From Actinobacteria bacterium OV450 (GTDB taxonomy: Bacteria; Actinomycetota; Actinomycetes; Streptomycetales; Streptomycetaceae), in assembly GCA_001298555.1 (NCBI GenBank), contig LJCW01000332.1:1-50245 (forward strand): a stretch of 50,245 nucleotides of DNA, given 5' to 3'. The translations under genes and the position numbers were made by a program. Shown here in pieces: positions 32,129-40,195 of the stretch. The first letter of the stretch is position 1; each line of letters starts with the position of its first letter. The notes beneath the pieces were generated by a model. The model searched no databases. It saw nothing but the letters and a program-made list of their open reading frames with translations, and had not been told where the DNA came from.

Positions 32129-32479
32129 TCACAGGATCTCGATCGAGTTGACCTTCGGCGGACGGTTCGGGTAGGTGATCTCGGTCCAGCGGTTGATGCG
32201 CACGGAGTCGCCGTTGGCGTCGTAGAAGATCAAGTCGTTGTTTCCGGTCGAGATCTTGTCGACCCACCAGCCCCCGAACCCGATGCGCCCCTTGTTCGCG
32301 TAGCAGTCCACGCTCTGCCGGCCATCGCTGTGGGACCAGATCTTCAGGAAGTTCTCACCACCCCGGCACTCGACGTGATCGATGGCGAAGGCGTTGCCGG
32401 GGAGGGTCAGTGTGAGCGATGCCGCTGCAACGAACGCCACGGCAGCCGATCGGACGATCCTCGTCGACTTCAAGAGCAC
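32129..32479 (-). CDS. Secreted beta/gamma-crystallin (Streptomyces killer toxin-like) protein
   Basis: 116 residues from GTG 32479, with AGGAGA just upstream; an ATG at 32728 would add a region without family character. Residues 1-32 are a signal peptide ending A-F-A. The mature part shows the single-domain beta/gamma-crystallin pattern of the SKLP/SMPI group: H-V-E-C-R-G-G-E-N-F-L-K-I-W-S, D-C-Y-A-N-K-G, I-S-T-G-N-N-D-L-I-F-Y-D and V-N-S-I-E-I at the end. Relatives are cytotoxic to yeast or inhibit metalloproteinases. Two cysteines probably pair. Monocistronic. Confidence 0.8.
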   Translation of the reverse strand: MLLKSTRIVRSAAVAFVAAASLTLTLPGNAFAIDHVECRGGENFLKIWSHSDGRQSVDCYANKGRIGFGGWWVDKISTGNNDLIFYDANGDSVRINRWTEITYPNRPPKVNSIEIL

Positions 32480-32804
32480 GATCTCTCCTTCACGGGAATC
32501 GAGCAGGAAGGGCAGGCTCCGCACCCATGGGCACGTTGGCCGCCCGCACCGCACCGGACCGTTCAACGGCCTTCGCGGTTGCACATCGAGATTCACGTGT
32601 GGTCGGTGCCCTCTGCAATCAATTCGGCGGCGCGCGACCGAAAGCCGCTCCACGATGTCCCGATTTGAACCTCTGCTGGGCAGTTGAAACGTTTGAGCAA
32701 CTTGGCATGACTCGGCCAAGCTGCTCAAACGACAGCGCGCCTCCGAGGGCCCGGACGACCGGGACAGCCCGGAAGCACCGGAAGCCCCGTAAGCCCCGGA
32801 CGGC
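32480..32804. other. 325-base intergenic region containing a long inverted repeat
   Basis: Holds the promoter of the killer-toxin-like gene on the minus strand and the 17-bp inverted repeat at 32690-32731. It is less GC-rich than its surroundings in the 32580-32730 part. No coding signal is seen apart from the last bases, which run into the lipoprotein stop. Confidence 0.5.
32690..32731. repeat. 17-bp inverted repeat
   Basis: CGTTTGAGCAACTTGGC and GCCAAGCTGCTCAAACG are reverse complements over 17 bp with one mismatch, separated by 8 bases. It could be the terminator of the lipoprotein mRNA or an operator for the killer-toxin-like gene 210 bases away. Confidence 0.85.
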
Positions 32805-33470
32805 TCAGTGGAGGGGGACGGCGTCCTTCGGGGAGGTGTGCCAGTTGGTGACGACCGGCTTGTCGACGGTGATGGTGCCGACGGGCAGGGAGACCGGGTT
32901 GGGGTCGTTGTCTCCGACGGCGACGATGATGCTGTCCAGCTCCTTGCCGCCGTTGGCGGCCGTGGTCTTCGGGTTCACCCCGGCGTAGGCGGCGGCGTTG
33001 CCGCTCAGCGTGATCTGCTTGCCGGCGGCCTGCTCCGCGGGGCCGGCCTCGGTGCCGTCGGAACCGAACGCCACGGTGGGCAGCGCGCCCGGCAGGACGC
33101 ACGTGACACCCGGCTTCGCCTTGGCGGTGATCAGGACGTATCCACCGCCCTGGGTCTCGGACTTGGTGCTCCAGGAGATGTCGTTGGCGCCGCAGACCTG
33201 CCCGACCGGCTTCCGCCCGCCGTCGCCCGCGCCGGCACCGGAGCCGGAGCCGGCGGCCCCGCCCTTGGTCCCCTTGGCGGCGCCCGGAGCCGGCGAGCCG
33301 GACGGGGAGGCCGCGTTGCCGGTCGCAGTGGCGGACGGAGAACCGTGCGCGGCGCCGGCGCCCGTGCCTGCGGATGCGGTGGCGTCCGTGTCCTGGCATG
33401 CCGTCATCAGCAGCGCCCCGCACGCGAGGGTCGCGGAGACGAGGAAGGCCTTGCGACGGTTGCCGGACAT
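32805..33470 (-). CDS. DUF4232 lipoprotein
   Basis: 221 residues. The signal sequence ends in the lipobox L-M-T-A-C (Cys25), so the protein is anchored to the outer face of the membrane. A Gly/Ser/Ala/Pro-rich linker (about 30-90) is followed by a DUF4232 domain with conserved cysteines (V-C-G-A-N-D-I and G-V-T-C-V-L-P). AAGGGGA precedes the ATG. Function of the domain is unknown; it is common in streptomycete exported proteins. Confidence 0.85.
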   Translation of the reverse strand: MSGNRRKAFLVSATLACGALLMTACQDTDATASAGTGAGAAHGSPSATATGNAASPSGSPAPGAAKGTKGGAAGSGSGAGAGDGGRKPVGQVCGANDISWSTKSETQGGGYVLITAKAKPGVTCVLPGALPTVAFGSDGTEAGPAEQAAGKQITLSGNAAAYAGVNPKTTAANGGKELDSIIVAVGDNDPNPVSLPVGTITVDKPVVTNWHTSPKDAVPLH

Positions 33471-33772
33471 GAAATCCCCTTGGGTGGACGATGGTTGCGT
33501 CGAAGCGGTGCTGTCCGCTCCTCGGCGCTGTCTTGATCACTATGAGGGAGCCGTGAGCCGGGGGACACCGGCGTCTTCGTTCCAGGACAGCGCTGTCGCA
33601 GACCGGTGACATGATCACAACGGCAACTCCCCGCCCCCGGCCGTCCATGGCGGTCCACCCGACACGCCCGCCCGGGATCCGGTCGATCACCGGCCCGGTC
33701 GACGAGGATCGCAGTGCGGCCACCACCCCGCGTTCCGGAGAAGGCCGCCCTCCTCACCTCGTCGGAGTCACC

Positions 33773-34660
33773 ATGGCCCCACCCTGGAACCCGCCCCGCC
33801 CCCGCCGCTCCGGAGCCTCGCTCCTGCCGGTCCTGCTTCCCATCGGGGTGCTGATCGTGGTGGCGGTGGCCGTGGGGTCCTGGCTGCAGTACAGCGAACG
33901 GCAGGCGATCGACACCGTCCACACCGTCGGCTCCACGGCCCCGGACCGGGTGGACGTGGAGGCCTCCGTCCAACGCGTCGACGCTGCCGCACGAGAGCTG
34001 GTGCTGCGGGTCCGCGCCGTTCCGCTCGGGACCGTCGGCGAGCAGGAGGAGAGCGCCCCGGTGGCCGACCTCAGCCTCCAGACCTCGGCGGCGACCCTCG
34101 AAGGCCTGGAGTTCAAGGCACACGAGCGGATCGCGACCAAAGACGTACAGGTCGCGATCAGGGGCGGATCGGTCAGCGACTACCCGTTCGACACCTACGA
34201 GACCGGCATCGGGTTCCGGGCCCTGCTGGGCGGCAAACAGGTGCCCGTGCGCATGCTGTTCTCCAACAGCGACACCCTCTTCTCGGTCTCCGTGACGCCC
34301 GGTCCCGACCGGCAGGAGGCCGTTCTGGCACTGGCGCTGTCCCGATCGGGCAGCCTGGTCGTCTTCGCGGTCTTCATGATGCTCGTGATGTGGGCACTGG
34401 CGGCGGCCGTGCTCATCGGGACCTGGTACCTGACGACCCGCAGCCAGGGCCTCGTCTGGCCCGCCCTGGCCTGGATGGCCGCCACCCTGTTCGCGCTGGC
34501 GGCGTTCCGCAACACCGCCCCCGGCACTCCCCCGATCGGCTGCGTCCTGGACTGGTTCGCCTTCCTGTGGGCCGAGACGATCATCGCCCTCTGCCTGATC
34601 GCCGTGGTCATCACCGGCGTCCGCACCGCCCTGCGGGAGGACGACGCCCCCCGTACCTGA
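33773..34660 (+). CDS. DUF4436 membrane protein
   Basis: 295 residues from ATG 33773 (GGAG six bases upstream); an in-frame ATG at 33611 would add 54 non-conserved residues. One N-terminal helix (about 18-38), an external beta-rich domain of about 170 residues with Y-P-F-D-T-Y (typical of DUF4436), then three or four helices near the C-terminus (about 195-285). The same Y-P-F-D pattern occurs in related membrane proteins from mycobacteria and streptomycetes. No function is known. It is not clearly in an operon. Confidence 0.75.
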   Translation: MAPPWNPPRPRRSGASLLPVLLPIGVLIVVAVAVGSWLQYSERQAIDTVHTVGSTAPDRVDVEASVQRVDAAARELVLRVRAVPLGTVGEQEESAPVADLSLQTSAATLEGLEFKAHERIATKDVQVAIRGGSVSDYPFDTYETGIGFRALLGGKQVPVRMLFSNSDTLFSVSVTPGPDRQEAVLALALSRSGSLVVFAVFMMLVMWALAAAVLIGTWYLTTRSQGLVWPALAWMAATLFALAAFRNTAPGTPPIGCVLDWFAFLWAETIIALCLIAVVITGVRTALREDDAPRT

Positions 34661-34688
34661 CGGCTGTCCCGTAATCCCCGGTGGGCCC

Positions 34689-35258
34689 TCAGGCGTTCGC
34701 GATGACCAGCAGGATGCGCGCGGGCGTGGGGCCCGGCAGGCGGCAGCGGTGCGGGAGTTCGCCGCGGTGGTGGGCGCTCTGGCCGGCGCGCAGCGTCAGC
34801 GGCTCCTCGCCCTCGACCTCCAGGACGATCTCGCCCTCCAGGACGTAGAGGAAGTCCTCGCCGGGATGCCGGAACCAGCCGCGTTCGCCGCGGTCCGGCT
34901 CGAAGTGGTGCTCGTACGCCTCCATCACCCCGCTGCGCCCGCCGGGGATGAGCACGTGCGCGACCTGTCCGGCGCCCTCGTCCACCCGGATCACCTGTGG
35001 GTCGGCCTCGTGGCTGACCGTACCGGGGCGGCCCGGCGGCCTGAGGAAGGTGCCGGGGGTGACGTCCAGGGCCTCGGCGATCCGGTAGATGGAGCTGAGG
35101 CTGGGCGTGGCGAGTCCGCGTTCGAGTTGGCTGAGGAAGGGCTGGGAGAGGCCCGAGCGGGTGGCCAGTACGGCCATGGATACTCCGCGCTGCTTGCGGC
35201 AGGCGCGTATCACCCGTCCGACCTCGATCGCTTCGGGTGTGGGTTCGGGGCGAGACAC
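34689..35258 (-). CDS. XRE-cupin (HTH plus cupin_2) transcriptional regulator
   Basis: 189 residues from GTG 35258; starts further upstream are possible since no clear ribosome binding site is seen. Residues 10-65 form a Cro/C1-type helix-turn-helix (G-V-S-M-A-V-L-A-T-R-S-G-L-S-Q-P-F-L-S-Q-L-E-R-G). Residues 110-185 are a cupin with G-E-D-F-L-Y-V-L-E-G-E-I and H-H-R-G-E-L-P-H-R. The cupin probably senses a small molecule. It is divergent from the sulfonate-type ABC operon, with nested palindromes in the gap, so it is the likely controller. Confidence 0.87.
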   Translation of the reverse strand: MSRPEPTPEAIEVGRVIRACRKQRGVSMAVLATRSGLSQPFLSQLERGLATPSLSSIYRIAEALDVTPGTFLRPPGRPGTVSHEADPQVIRVDEGAGQVAHVLIPGGRSGVMEAYEHHFEPDRGERGWFRHPGEDFLYVLEGEIVLEVEGEEPLTLRAGQSAHHRGELPHRCRLPGPTPARILLVIANA

Positions 35259-35331
35259 GCTGGTGAACGTACCGCATGCCGGAAGGCGGGCCGGGTGGCC
35301 CGGGAACGTTTCGCACTGCTGAAACACGCCC

Positions 35332-35368
35332 TTCATAAGCGTGGTCAATTATTGACCTCACTTATGAA
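35332..35368. promoter_or_regulatory. Nested palindromes in the promoter of the sulfur operon
   Basis: Outer arms TTCATAAG (35332-35339) and CTTATGAA (35361-35368) are perfectly complementary. Inside lies the perfect 15-bp repeat GGTCAA-TTA-TTGACC (35343-35357). The element is 28 bases upstream of the permease start and is the AT-richest spot in the area. Confidence 0.8.
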
Positions 35369-35395
35369 CCACCCGAACGAACGAGGAGCCGCTCC

Positions 35396-36175
35396 GTGCA
35401 CTCCACCCCCTCACCGGCAGGCCGGGCCCGCGGCCGGATCGGCCCCGCCCTCGGCGCGGCCGGCGCGGTGCTCGCCCTGTGGTCCCTGACCGCCTGGTCC
35501 GGCGCGGTGGCCCCGGGACTGCTGCCCACGCCCGCCGAGACCGCCGCCGCACTCGCCGACAGCGCCCGCAGCGGCCTGCTCGCCTCCGACGTCGCCGCCA
35601 GCCTGACCCGTGCGGGGCAGGGCTTCGCGCTGGGTGCCGTGATCGGGAGCGCGCTCGGCTTCGCCACCGGCTACCTGCCGAGGCTGTCCGCCGCCGTCAC
35701 CCCGCTCGTCTCCTTCCTCCGGCCCATCCCGGCCATCGCCCTGGTGCCGCTGGCGACGGCGTGGTTCGGCATCGGTGAGACCGCGAAGCGTCTGCTCATC
35801 GCCTACGCCGTGCTGCTCGCGGTCTGGCTGTACGTACACGACGGGGTCTCCCGGGTGCCCGTCTCCCACCTGCGGGCGGCCCGCACGCTGGGGGCGCCGC
35901 TGCACCGGCGGTTCACCGAGGTGCTCCTGCCGGCCGCCGCCCCGGCCGTGCTCGCGGCCCTGCGCTACGGCGCCTCGGTGGCGCTGCTCGCCCTGGTGGC
36001 GGCCGAACTGGGCGGCGCCGACCGCGGGCTGGCGTACCGGCTGCAGGTGGACGGCCAGTTCCTGCGCGTGGACCGGATGTTCGCGGGCCTGCTCGTGCTC
36101 GGCCTGCTCGGTGTGGCCGTTGATCTCGTACTGGCCGGGATCGGCCGCCGGTTCGTGCACTGGAGCTCGTCATGA
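35396..36175 (+). CDS. ABC transporter permease, sulfonate/nitrate/taurine type
   Basis: 259 residues from GTG 35396, with GAGGAG upstream. Binding-protein-dependent permease of the SsuC/TauC family: about six helices and the E-A-A-like cytoplasmic loop [22 protein letters not shown]. Preceded by P-G-L-L-P-T-P, a hallmark of this family. First gene of the operon; its TGA overlaps the ATG of the ATPase (ATGA). Confidence 0.9.
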   Translation: MHSTPSPAGRARGRIGPALGAAGAVLALWSLTAWSGAVAPGLLPTPAETAAALADSARSGLLASDVAASLTRAGQGFALGAVIGSALGFATGYLPRLSAAVTPLVSFLRPIPAIALVPLATAWFGIGETAKRLLIAYAVLLAVWLYVHDGVSRVPVSHLRAARTLGAPLHRRFTEVLLPAAAPAVLAALRYGASVALLALVAAELGGADRGLAYRLQVDGQFLRVDRMFAGLLVLGLLGVAVDLVLAGIGRRFVHWSSS

Positions 36176-36894
36176 GCAGGCGGGTGACGCTGGACCGGCT
36201 GTCCGTCGCGTACGGGGGCACGCCCGTGCTGGAGCCCGTCGACCTGGACCTGCCCGCGGGATCGTTCACGGCCCTGCTGGGCCCCAGCGGCTGCGGCAAG
36301 TCCACCGTGCTGGGGGCGGTCGCCGGGTTCGTGACACCGGCGGGCGGCGGGGTCACGGCGGGTGCCGGCCCGGTGCGCGGACCGGGCCCGGACCGGGGTG
36401 TGGTCTTCCAGCACTACGCGCTGTTCCCCTGGCGCACGGCCCGCGGCAACGTCGAGTTCGCGCTCAAGCGGCTCGGTCTGCCCCGCGCGGAGCGCCGTCG
36501 GCGCGCGCTGGCGGCGCTCGCCGAGGTCGGTCTCGCGGAGGGCGCCGAGAAGTATCCGGCCCAGCTGTCCGGTGGCATGCAGCAGCGCGTCGCCCTGGCC
36601 CGAGCCTTGGCCGCCGAACCCGAAGTCCTGCTGATGGACGAGCCGTTCGGGGCTCTCGACACCCTCACCCGGACGCGCATGCAGGCTCTGCTGCGCCAGT
36701 TGTGGCAGCGCCGCGGCACCACCGTGCTGTTCGTGACGCACGACATCGACGAGGCCCTGGCCCTGGCCCAGCGCGTCGTCGTACTCGGCGGGCCCCCCGG
36801 CCGGGTGCTGGCCGACCACGTCGTGCCCGACGGCCCGCCGGACCCCGACCTGCGCGCCCTGATCGCCCGTCACCTCCACGCCATACCCGCCTGA
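36172..36894 (+). CDS. ABC transporter ATP-binding protein, sulfonate/nitrate/taurine type
   Basis: 240 residues. Walker [10 protein letters not shown] (about 38-46), Q-loop [10 protein letters not shown], signature L-S-G-G-M-Q-Q-R, Walker [12 protein letters not shown] and the His switch F-V-T-H-D. It powers the importer with the permease upstream and the lipoprotein downstream, and is coupled to both by a 4-base overlap and a short gap. It groups by motifs with SsuB/TauB. Confidence 0.92.
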   Translation: MSRRVTLDRLSVAYGGTPVLEPVDLDLPAGSFTALLGPSGCGKSTVLGAVAGFVTPAGGGVTAGAGPVRGPGPDRGVVFQHYALFPWRTARGNVEFALKRLGLPRAERRRRALAALAEVGLAEGAEKYPAQLSGGMQQRVALARALAAEPEVLLMDEPFGALDTLTRTRMQALLRQLWQRRGTTVLFVTHDIDEALALAQRVVVLGGPPGRVLADHVVPDGPPDPDLRALIARHLHAIPA

Positions 36895-36953
36895 TGACCC
36901 TCCGCTTCCCCGTCCCGCCCCGCACATCCCCGTCCCGAAAGGACCGCTCTGCC

Positions 36954-37955
36954 ATGTCCAGACCCCGCGCGGTGGCCGCCGTACTCCTGGCCGCCCTGCT
37001 CGCCGCCGTCACCACGGCCTGCTCCGGCGGATCCGCCGGCCGGACCGCCGACGGCGGACGCCCGTCCGTCACCATCGCCTCCAGCGACCACCTCGGCGGC
37101 GCGCCCCTCTACCTCGCCCAGGAGCGCGGCCTGTGGGCCGCAGAGGGCATCGCCGCCTCCGTCAGCACCCAGCCCACCGGCCGCGACGCCCTCAACGCCG
37201 TGCTCGGCGGCCAGGCGCAGCTCGGCGTCGTGGGCGACCTGCCCGCGGTGACGGCCGCGCTGGGCGGCCGCGACCTGCGGATCGTCGCCGACCTGTCCCG
37301 GTTCACCGACTGGCGTCTGCTCACCCGCGCCGACCGGGGCGTCACCGGATTCGCCGCGCTGAAGGGCCGCAAGATCGGCGTCCCGCAGGGCACCAACGTG
37401 GAGTACGCGCTGTCGCGCATGCTGGCGTCGGCCGGCCTGGCCGCGGGTGACGTGACGGTGGTCAACCTCGCGCCGAACCAGGTGACACCGGCCCTGGCCC
37501 GGGGCGACGTCGACGCCGGGGTCACCTTCCCCAGCTTCTACGACGCGGCGCGCACCGCCCTCGGCGAGCGGTACGCGGAGGTGCCCTTCACCGGCTACAC
37601 CGCCAGGACCCTGCTGATCGCCGGCCCGTCGGCGGACGAGAAGACCACCGCCGCGGTGGTTCGCACCCTCCTGCGAGCCCAGCGCGACCTCGCCGCCGAT
37701 CCGGCCGGTGCCCGCCGGGCCGTCCTCGCCCAGTCCAAAGGGGCGCTGCAGGCCGGGTACGTCGACGTCTTCCAGCCCCGCTACTCCTACGGCGCCACCC
37801 TCTCCCCCGAGCTGCTCGCCCAGCTGGAGGAGGAGGCCGCCTGGGCCAAGGCCGCCCAGGGGCTGCAGGGCGCCGCGGACCGCGCCGCGCTGCTGCGGTA
37901 CCTGGATCCCGCCCCGCTGACGGCCGCCGATCCGGCCGCCGTGACCGTCCGCTGA
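36954..37955 (+). CDS. ABC transporter substrate-binding lipoprotein, sulfonate/nitrate/taurine type
   Basis: 333 residues with lipobox V-T-T-A-C (Cys23), so anchored outside the membrane. The SsuA/TauA-like fold is shown by A-P-L-Y-L-A-Q-E-R-G-L-W-A-A-E-G-I, G-R-D-A-L-N-A-V-L-G-G-Q-A-Q-L-G-V-V and the L-K-G-R-K-I-G-V-P-Q-G-T segment. Ligand cannot be fixed; aliphatic sulfonates, sulfate esters or similar are likely given neighbours. GAAAGGA precedes the ATG. Confidence 0.88.
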   Translation: MSRPRAVAAVLLAALLAAVTTACSGGSAGRTADGGRPSVTIASSDHLGGAPLYLAQERGLWAAEGIAASVSTQPTGRDALNAVLGGQAQLGVVGDLPAVTAALGGRDLRIVADLSRFTDWRLLTRADRGVTGFAALKGRKIGVPQGTNVEYALSRMLASAGLAAGDVTVVNLAPNQVTPALARGDVDAGVTFPSFYDAARTALGERYAEVPFTGYTARTLLIAGPSADEKTTAAVVRTLLRAQRDLAADPAGARRAVLAQSKGALQAGYVDVFQPRYSYGATLSPELLAQLEEEAAWAKAAQGLQGAADRAALLRYLDPAPLTAADPAAVTVR

Positions 37956-37990
37956 CCCGCACCCCGCCCCTTCCCCTTGAGGAGATGACC

Positions 37991-39100
37991 ATGACCGTCG
38001 ACCAGAACACCCTGCGCCGCCGCGGCGTCGGCCTGATCGCCCACGACCCCGAGCGCAGCCACGGCGGCTACACGCTCTACACGCCGATCACCGGCGCCGG
38101 GGAGATCCACCTCGTCGACATCGAGGGCCGGCCCGCGCACACCTGGAACTCCCCCCATCCGCCCGGCCGTCAGGCGCAGATCCTGCCTAACGGCAACCTC
38201 TTCTACGCGGCGAAGGACACGAGCGGTCCGACCCTCTTCCCGATCTGGGACGTCTACCACGGCGGCATCTTCCAGGAGCTCGCCCCGGACTCCACGGTGC
38301 TGCGCGAGGCCCGGCACCCCTTCCACCACCACGACGCCACGGTGCTGCGCAACGGCAACCTCCTCATCGCGGTCGTCGAGCCCCTCGACCCTGCCGACGC
38401 GGCCCGGATCCGGGGCGGCATCCCCGGCTCGGAGGCCCCCGGCGGCGTGGTCTACGGGGACGTCGTCTACGAGCTGACCTGGGACGGCGAGGTGGTGTGG
38501 CGGTGGGCCGCGATCGAGCACCTCGACCCGGAGAAGGTGGTGCTGAACCGTCATTTCGCCCGCAACCACTGGCCGATGGCCAACACCGTGAACGAGCGGG
38601 CCGACGGCTCGGTCGTGGTGGGCTTCCGCAGCGCCTCGACCACCGTGTCGATCGACCGCACCGACGGTTCGGTGCAGTGGCTGATCGGCCCCGACGTACT
38701 GGCGCAGCAGCACCACCCCCACGAGCTGCCCGGTGGCACCGTCCTGGTCTTCGACAACGGCACCTACCGCGACACCACGTCCGTGCCGTACTCGCGGGTG
38801 CTGGAGCTGGACCCGCGCACGGGCGAGGAGGTGTGGTCGTACGAGGACAACCCGCCGCAGAACTTCTACAGCCCCTACATGTCCAGCGCGCAGCGCCTGG
38901 CGAACGGCAACACCTTCATCGCCGAGGGTTCCTTCGGACGGCTCTTCGAGGTGACGCCGGGCGGGGAGGTGGTGTGGGAGTTCGTGGTCCCGCAGTTCCG
39001 CTCCTTCGGCGACGGCGTGGGACTGGAGTCCTCCGCGGGGGCGCAGAACTCCGTCTTCCGGGCCTACCGTTACGCCGCCCACGAGATTCCCTGGCTGTGA
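37991..39100 (+). CDS. Arylsulfotransferase (ASST) family protein, cytosolic
   Basis: 369 residues from ATG 37991, with TTGAGGAG seven bases upstream; ATG 37985 is possible. Repeated W-x-W and beta-propeller blades (G-N-L-F-Y-A-A, G-N-L-L-I-A-V, G-S-V-V-V-G-F, G-N-T-F-I-A-E) and the His-rich positions F-H-H-H-D-A-T, R-N-H-W-P-M-A-N and Q-H-H-P-H-E-L-P match the Arylsulfotrans family. ASST moves sulfate between phenols; classical enzymes are periplasmic, but no signal peptide is seen here. Located in a transport operon, it may release or transfer sulfate from imported aryl sulfates. Confidence 0.82.
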   Translation: MTVDQNTLRRRGVGLIAHDPERSHGGYTLYTPITGAGEIHLVDIEGRPAHTWNSPHPPGRQAQILPNGNLFYAAKDTSGPTLFPIWDVYHGGIFQELAPDSTVLREARHPFHHHDATVLRNGNLLIAVVEPLDPADAARIRGGIPGSEAPGGVVYGDVVYELTWDGEVVWRWAAIEHLDPEKVVLNRHFARNHWPMANTVNERADGSVVVGFRSASTTVSIDRTDGSVQWLIGPDVLAQQHHPHELPGGTVLVFDNGTYRDTTSVPYSRVLELDPRTGEEVWSYEDNPPQNFYSPYMSSAQRLANGNTFIAEGSFGRLFEVTPGGEVVWEFVVPQFRSFGDGVGLESSAGAQNSVFRAYRYAAHEIPWL

Positions 39101-39107
39101 GCGCACG

Positions 39108-39136
39108 CTCCCGTTCATTTCAGCGGGAGGCGTTTT
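39108..39136 (+). terminator. Hairpin with U-tract after the arylsulfotransferase gene
   Basis: CTCCCG (39108-39113) pairs with CGGGAG (39124-39129) across a 10-base loop and is followed by GCGTTTT. It lies between the two ABC transporter blocks, so it could also act as an attenuator. Confidence 0.7.
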
Positions 39137-39147
39137 GTGTACGGGGT

Positions 39148-39240
39148 ATGAAAAGCGGACACGCTTGTGTGGCTATCGATATCCGGACCGTTGACATCGA
39201 TTCTCGGCCTTATCGAAGCTGCTCTCGTGTCCTTGAGTGA
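39148..39240 (+). CDS. Possible cysteine-containing leader peptide (uORF)
   Basis: Thirty codons from ATG 39148: M-K-S-G-H-A-C-V-A-I, then R-T-V-D-I-D-S-R, and R-S-C-S-R-V-L-E before TGA 39240. The stop overlaps the start region of the amino-acid permease, so translation of the leader could control it. Short leaders with a few cysteines precede many actinobacterial sulfur operons and act in cysteine attenuation. A ribosome binding site (GGGAGG at 39125) is rather far. Assignment rests on context. Confidence 0.4.
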   Translation: MKSGHACVAIDIRTVDIDSRPYRSCSRVLE

Positions 39241-40195
39241 ATCGATTGTCCGCGCCGCACCCGCCGGCCCGCCCGAACCTCCGGGTCCGGCCGAGCGGGT
39301 GCTCCCGCTGCGCCGGCCGGGCCGGTGGATCGGCGGCGCCCTCGTGCTCGTCCTGGTCGCCCAGGCCGGCCACGGGCTGCTGACCAACCCCTTCTACCAG
39401 TGGGACCGGTTCGCGTACTGGTTCCTGCGGCCGGTCGTGCTGGAGGGGTTGTGGATCACCCTCCAGGTGGCTGCGTACAGCGCGCTCCTGGGGCTGGCGG
39501 GCGGGGTGCTGCTCGCCCTCGGGCGGCTCTCCGGCAACCCGGTGCTGCGTTCGGTGAGCTGGACGTACGTGTGGCTGCTGCGCTCGGTCCCGCTGATCGT
39601 CGTCCTGCTCTTCCTCTACAACCTCAGCGCGCTCTACCCCACGCTGAGCGTCGGGGTGCCGTTCGGTCCGGCGTTCTTCACCTTCAACGAGTCCCGGCTG
39701 GCCACCGACATGGTCGTGGCCGTCGTGGGACTGAGCGCGGTCGAGGCGGCATACGCGGCCGAGGTCGTGCGGGCCGGGCTGCTCTCCGTCGACCAGGGCC
39801 AGCACGAGGCCGCGGCCGCGCTGGGCCTGCCCAGGCGCTACCAGTTCACCCGGATCGTCTTCCCGCAGGCGCTGCGCTCGATCGTCCCCTCCTACGTGAA
39901 CCTGCTGATCGGGCTGGTCAAGGCCACCTCGCTGGTCTTCTACGTCTCCCTGCTCGACCTGTTCGGCACGGTCCAGGGCCTCGGCAGCACCTATCCGGGG
40001 GACGTGGTGCCGCTGCTGCTGGTGGCGACCGTCTGGTACGTGGTCCTCACCAGCGTCCTGTCCGCGGTGCAGTACCACGTCGAGCGGTACTACGCCCGCG
40101 GCGCCCTGCGCACCCTCGCGCCCACCCCCCTGCAGCGGGCCCGTGCGGGCCTGGGCGAGCTGCGCAGCCGCCACCGGAAGGAGACGGCGCCATGA
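39227..40195 (+). CDS. ABC transporter permease, polar amino-acid type
   Basis: About 322 residues from GTG 39227; GTG 39167 is an alternative, and neither has a strong ribosome binding site. Five or six helices with W-I-T-L-Q-V-A-A-Y-S-A-L-L-G, R-S-V-P-L-I-V-V-L-L-F and the HisM/GlnP-like loop E-A-A-A-A-L-G-L-P-R-R-Y-Q-F-T-R-I-V-F-P-Q-A. It belongs to the His/Glu/Gln/Arg (including cystine) uptake family. Overlaps the ATPase start by ATGA. Confidence 0.9.
   Translation: MSLSESIVRAAPAGPPEPPGPAERVLPLRRPGRWIGGALVLVLVAQAGHGLLTNPFYQWDRFAYWFLRPVVLEGLWITLQVAAYSALLGLAGGVLLALGRLSGNPVLRSVSWTYVWLLRSVPLIVVLLFLYNLSALYPTLSVGVPFGPAFFTFNESRLATDMVVAVVGLSAVEAAYAAEVVRAGLLSVDQGQHEAAAALGLPRRYQFTRIVFPQALRSIVPSYVNLLIGLVKATSLVFYVSLLDLFGTVQGLGSTYPGDVVPLLLVATVWYVVLTSVLSAVQYHVERYYARGALRTLAPTPLQRARAGLGELRSRHRKETAP

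Noticed and set aside
29906..32668. Plus-strand frame of about 920 codons
   Set aside because: It is opposite the cyclase, FUSC and killer-toxin-like genes and shows no protein motifs.
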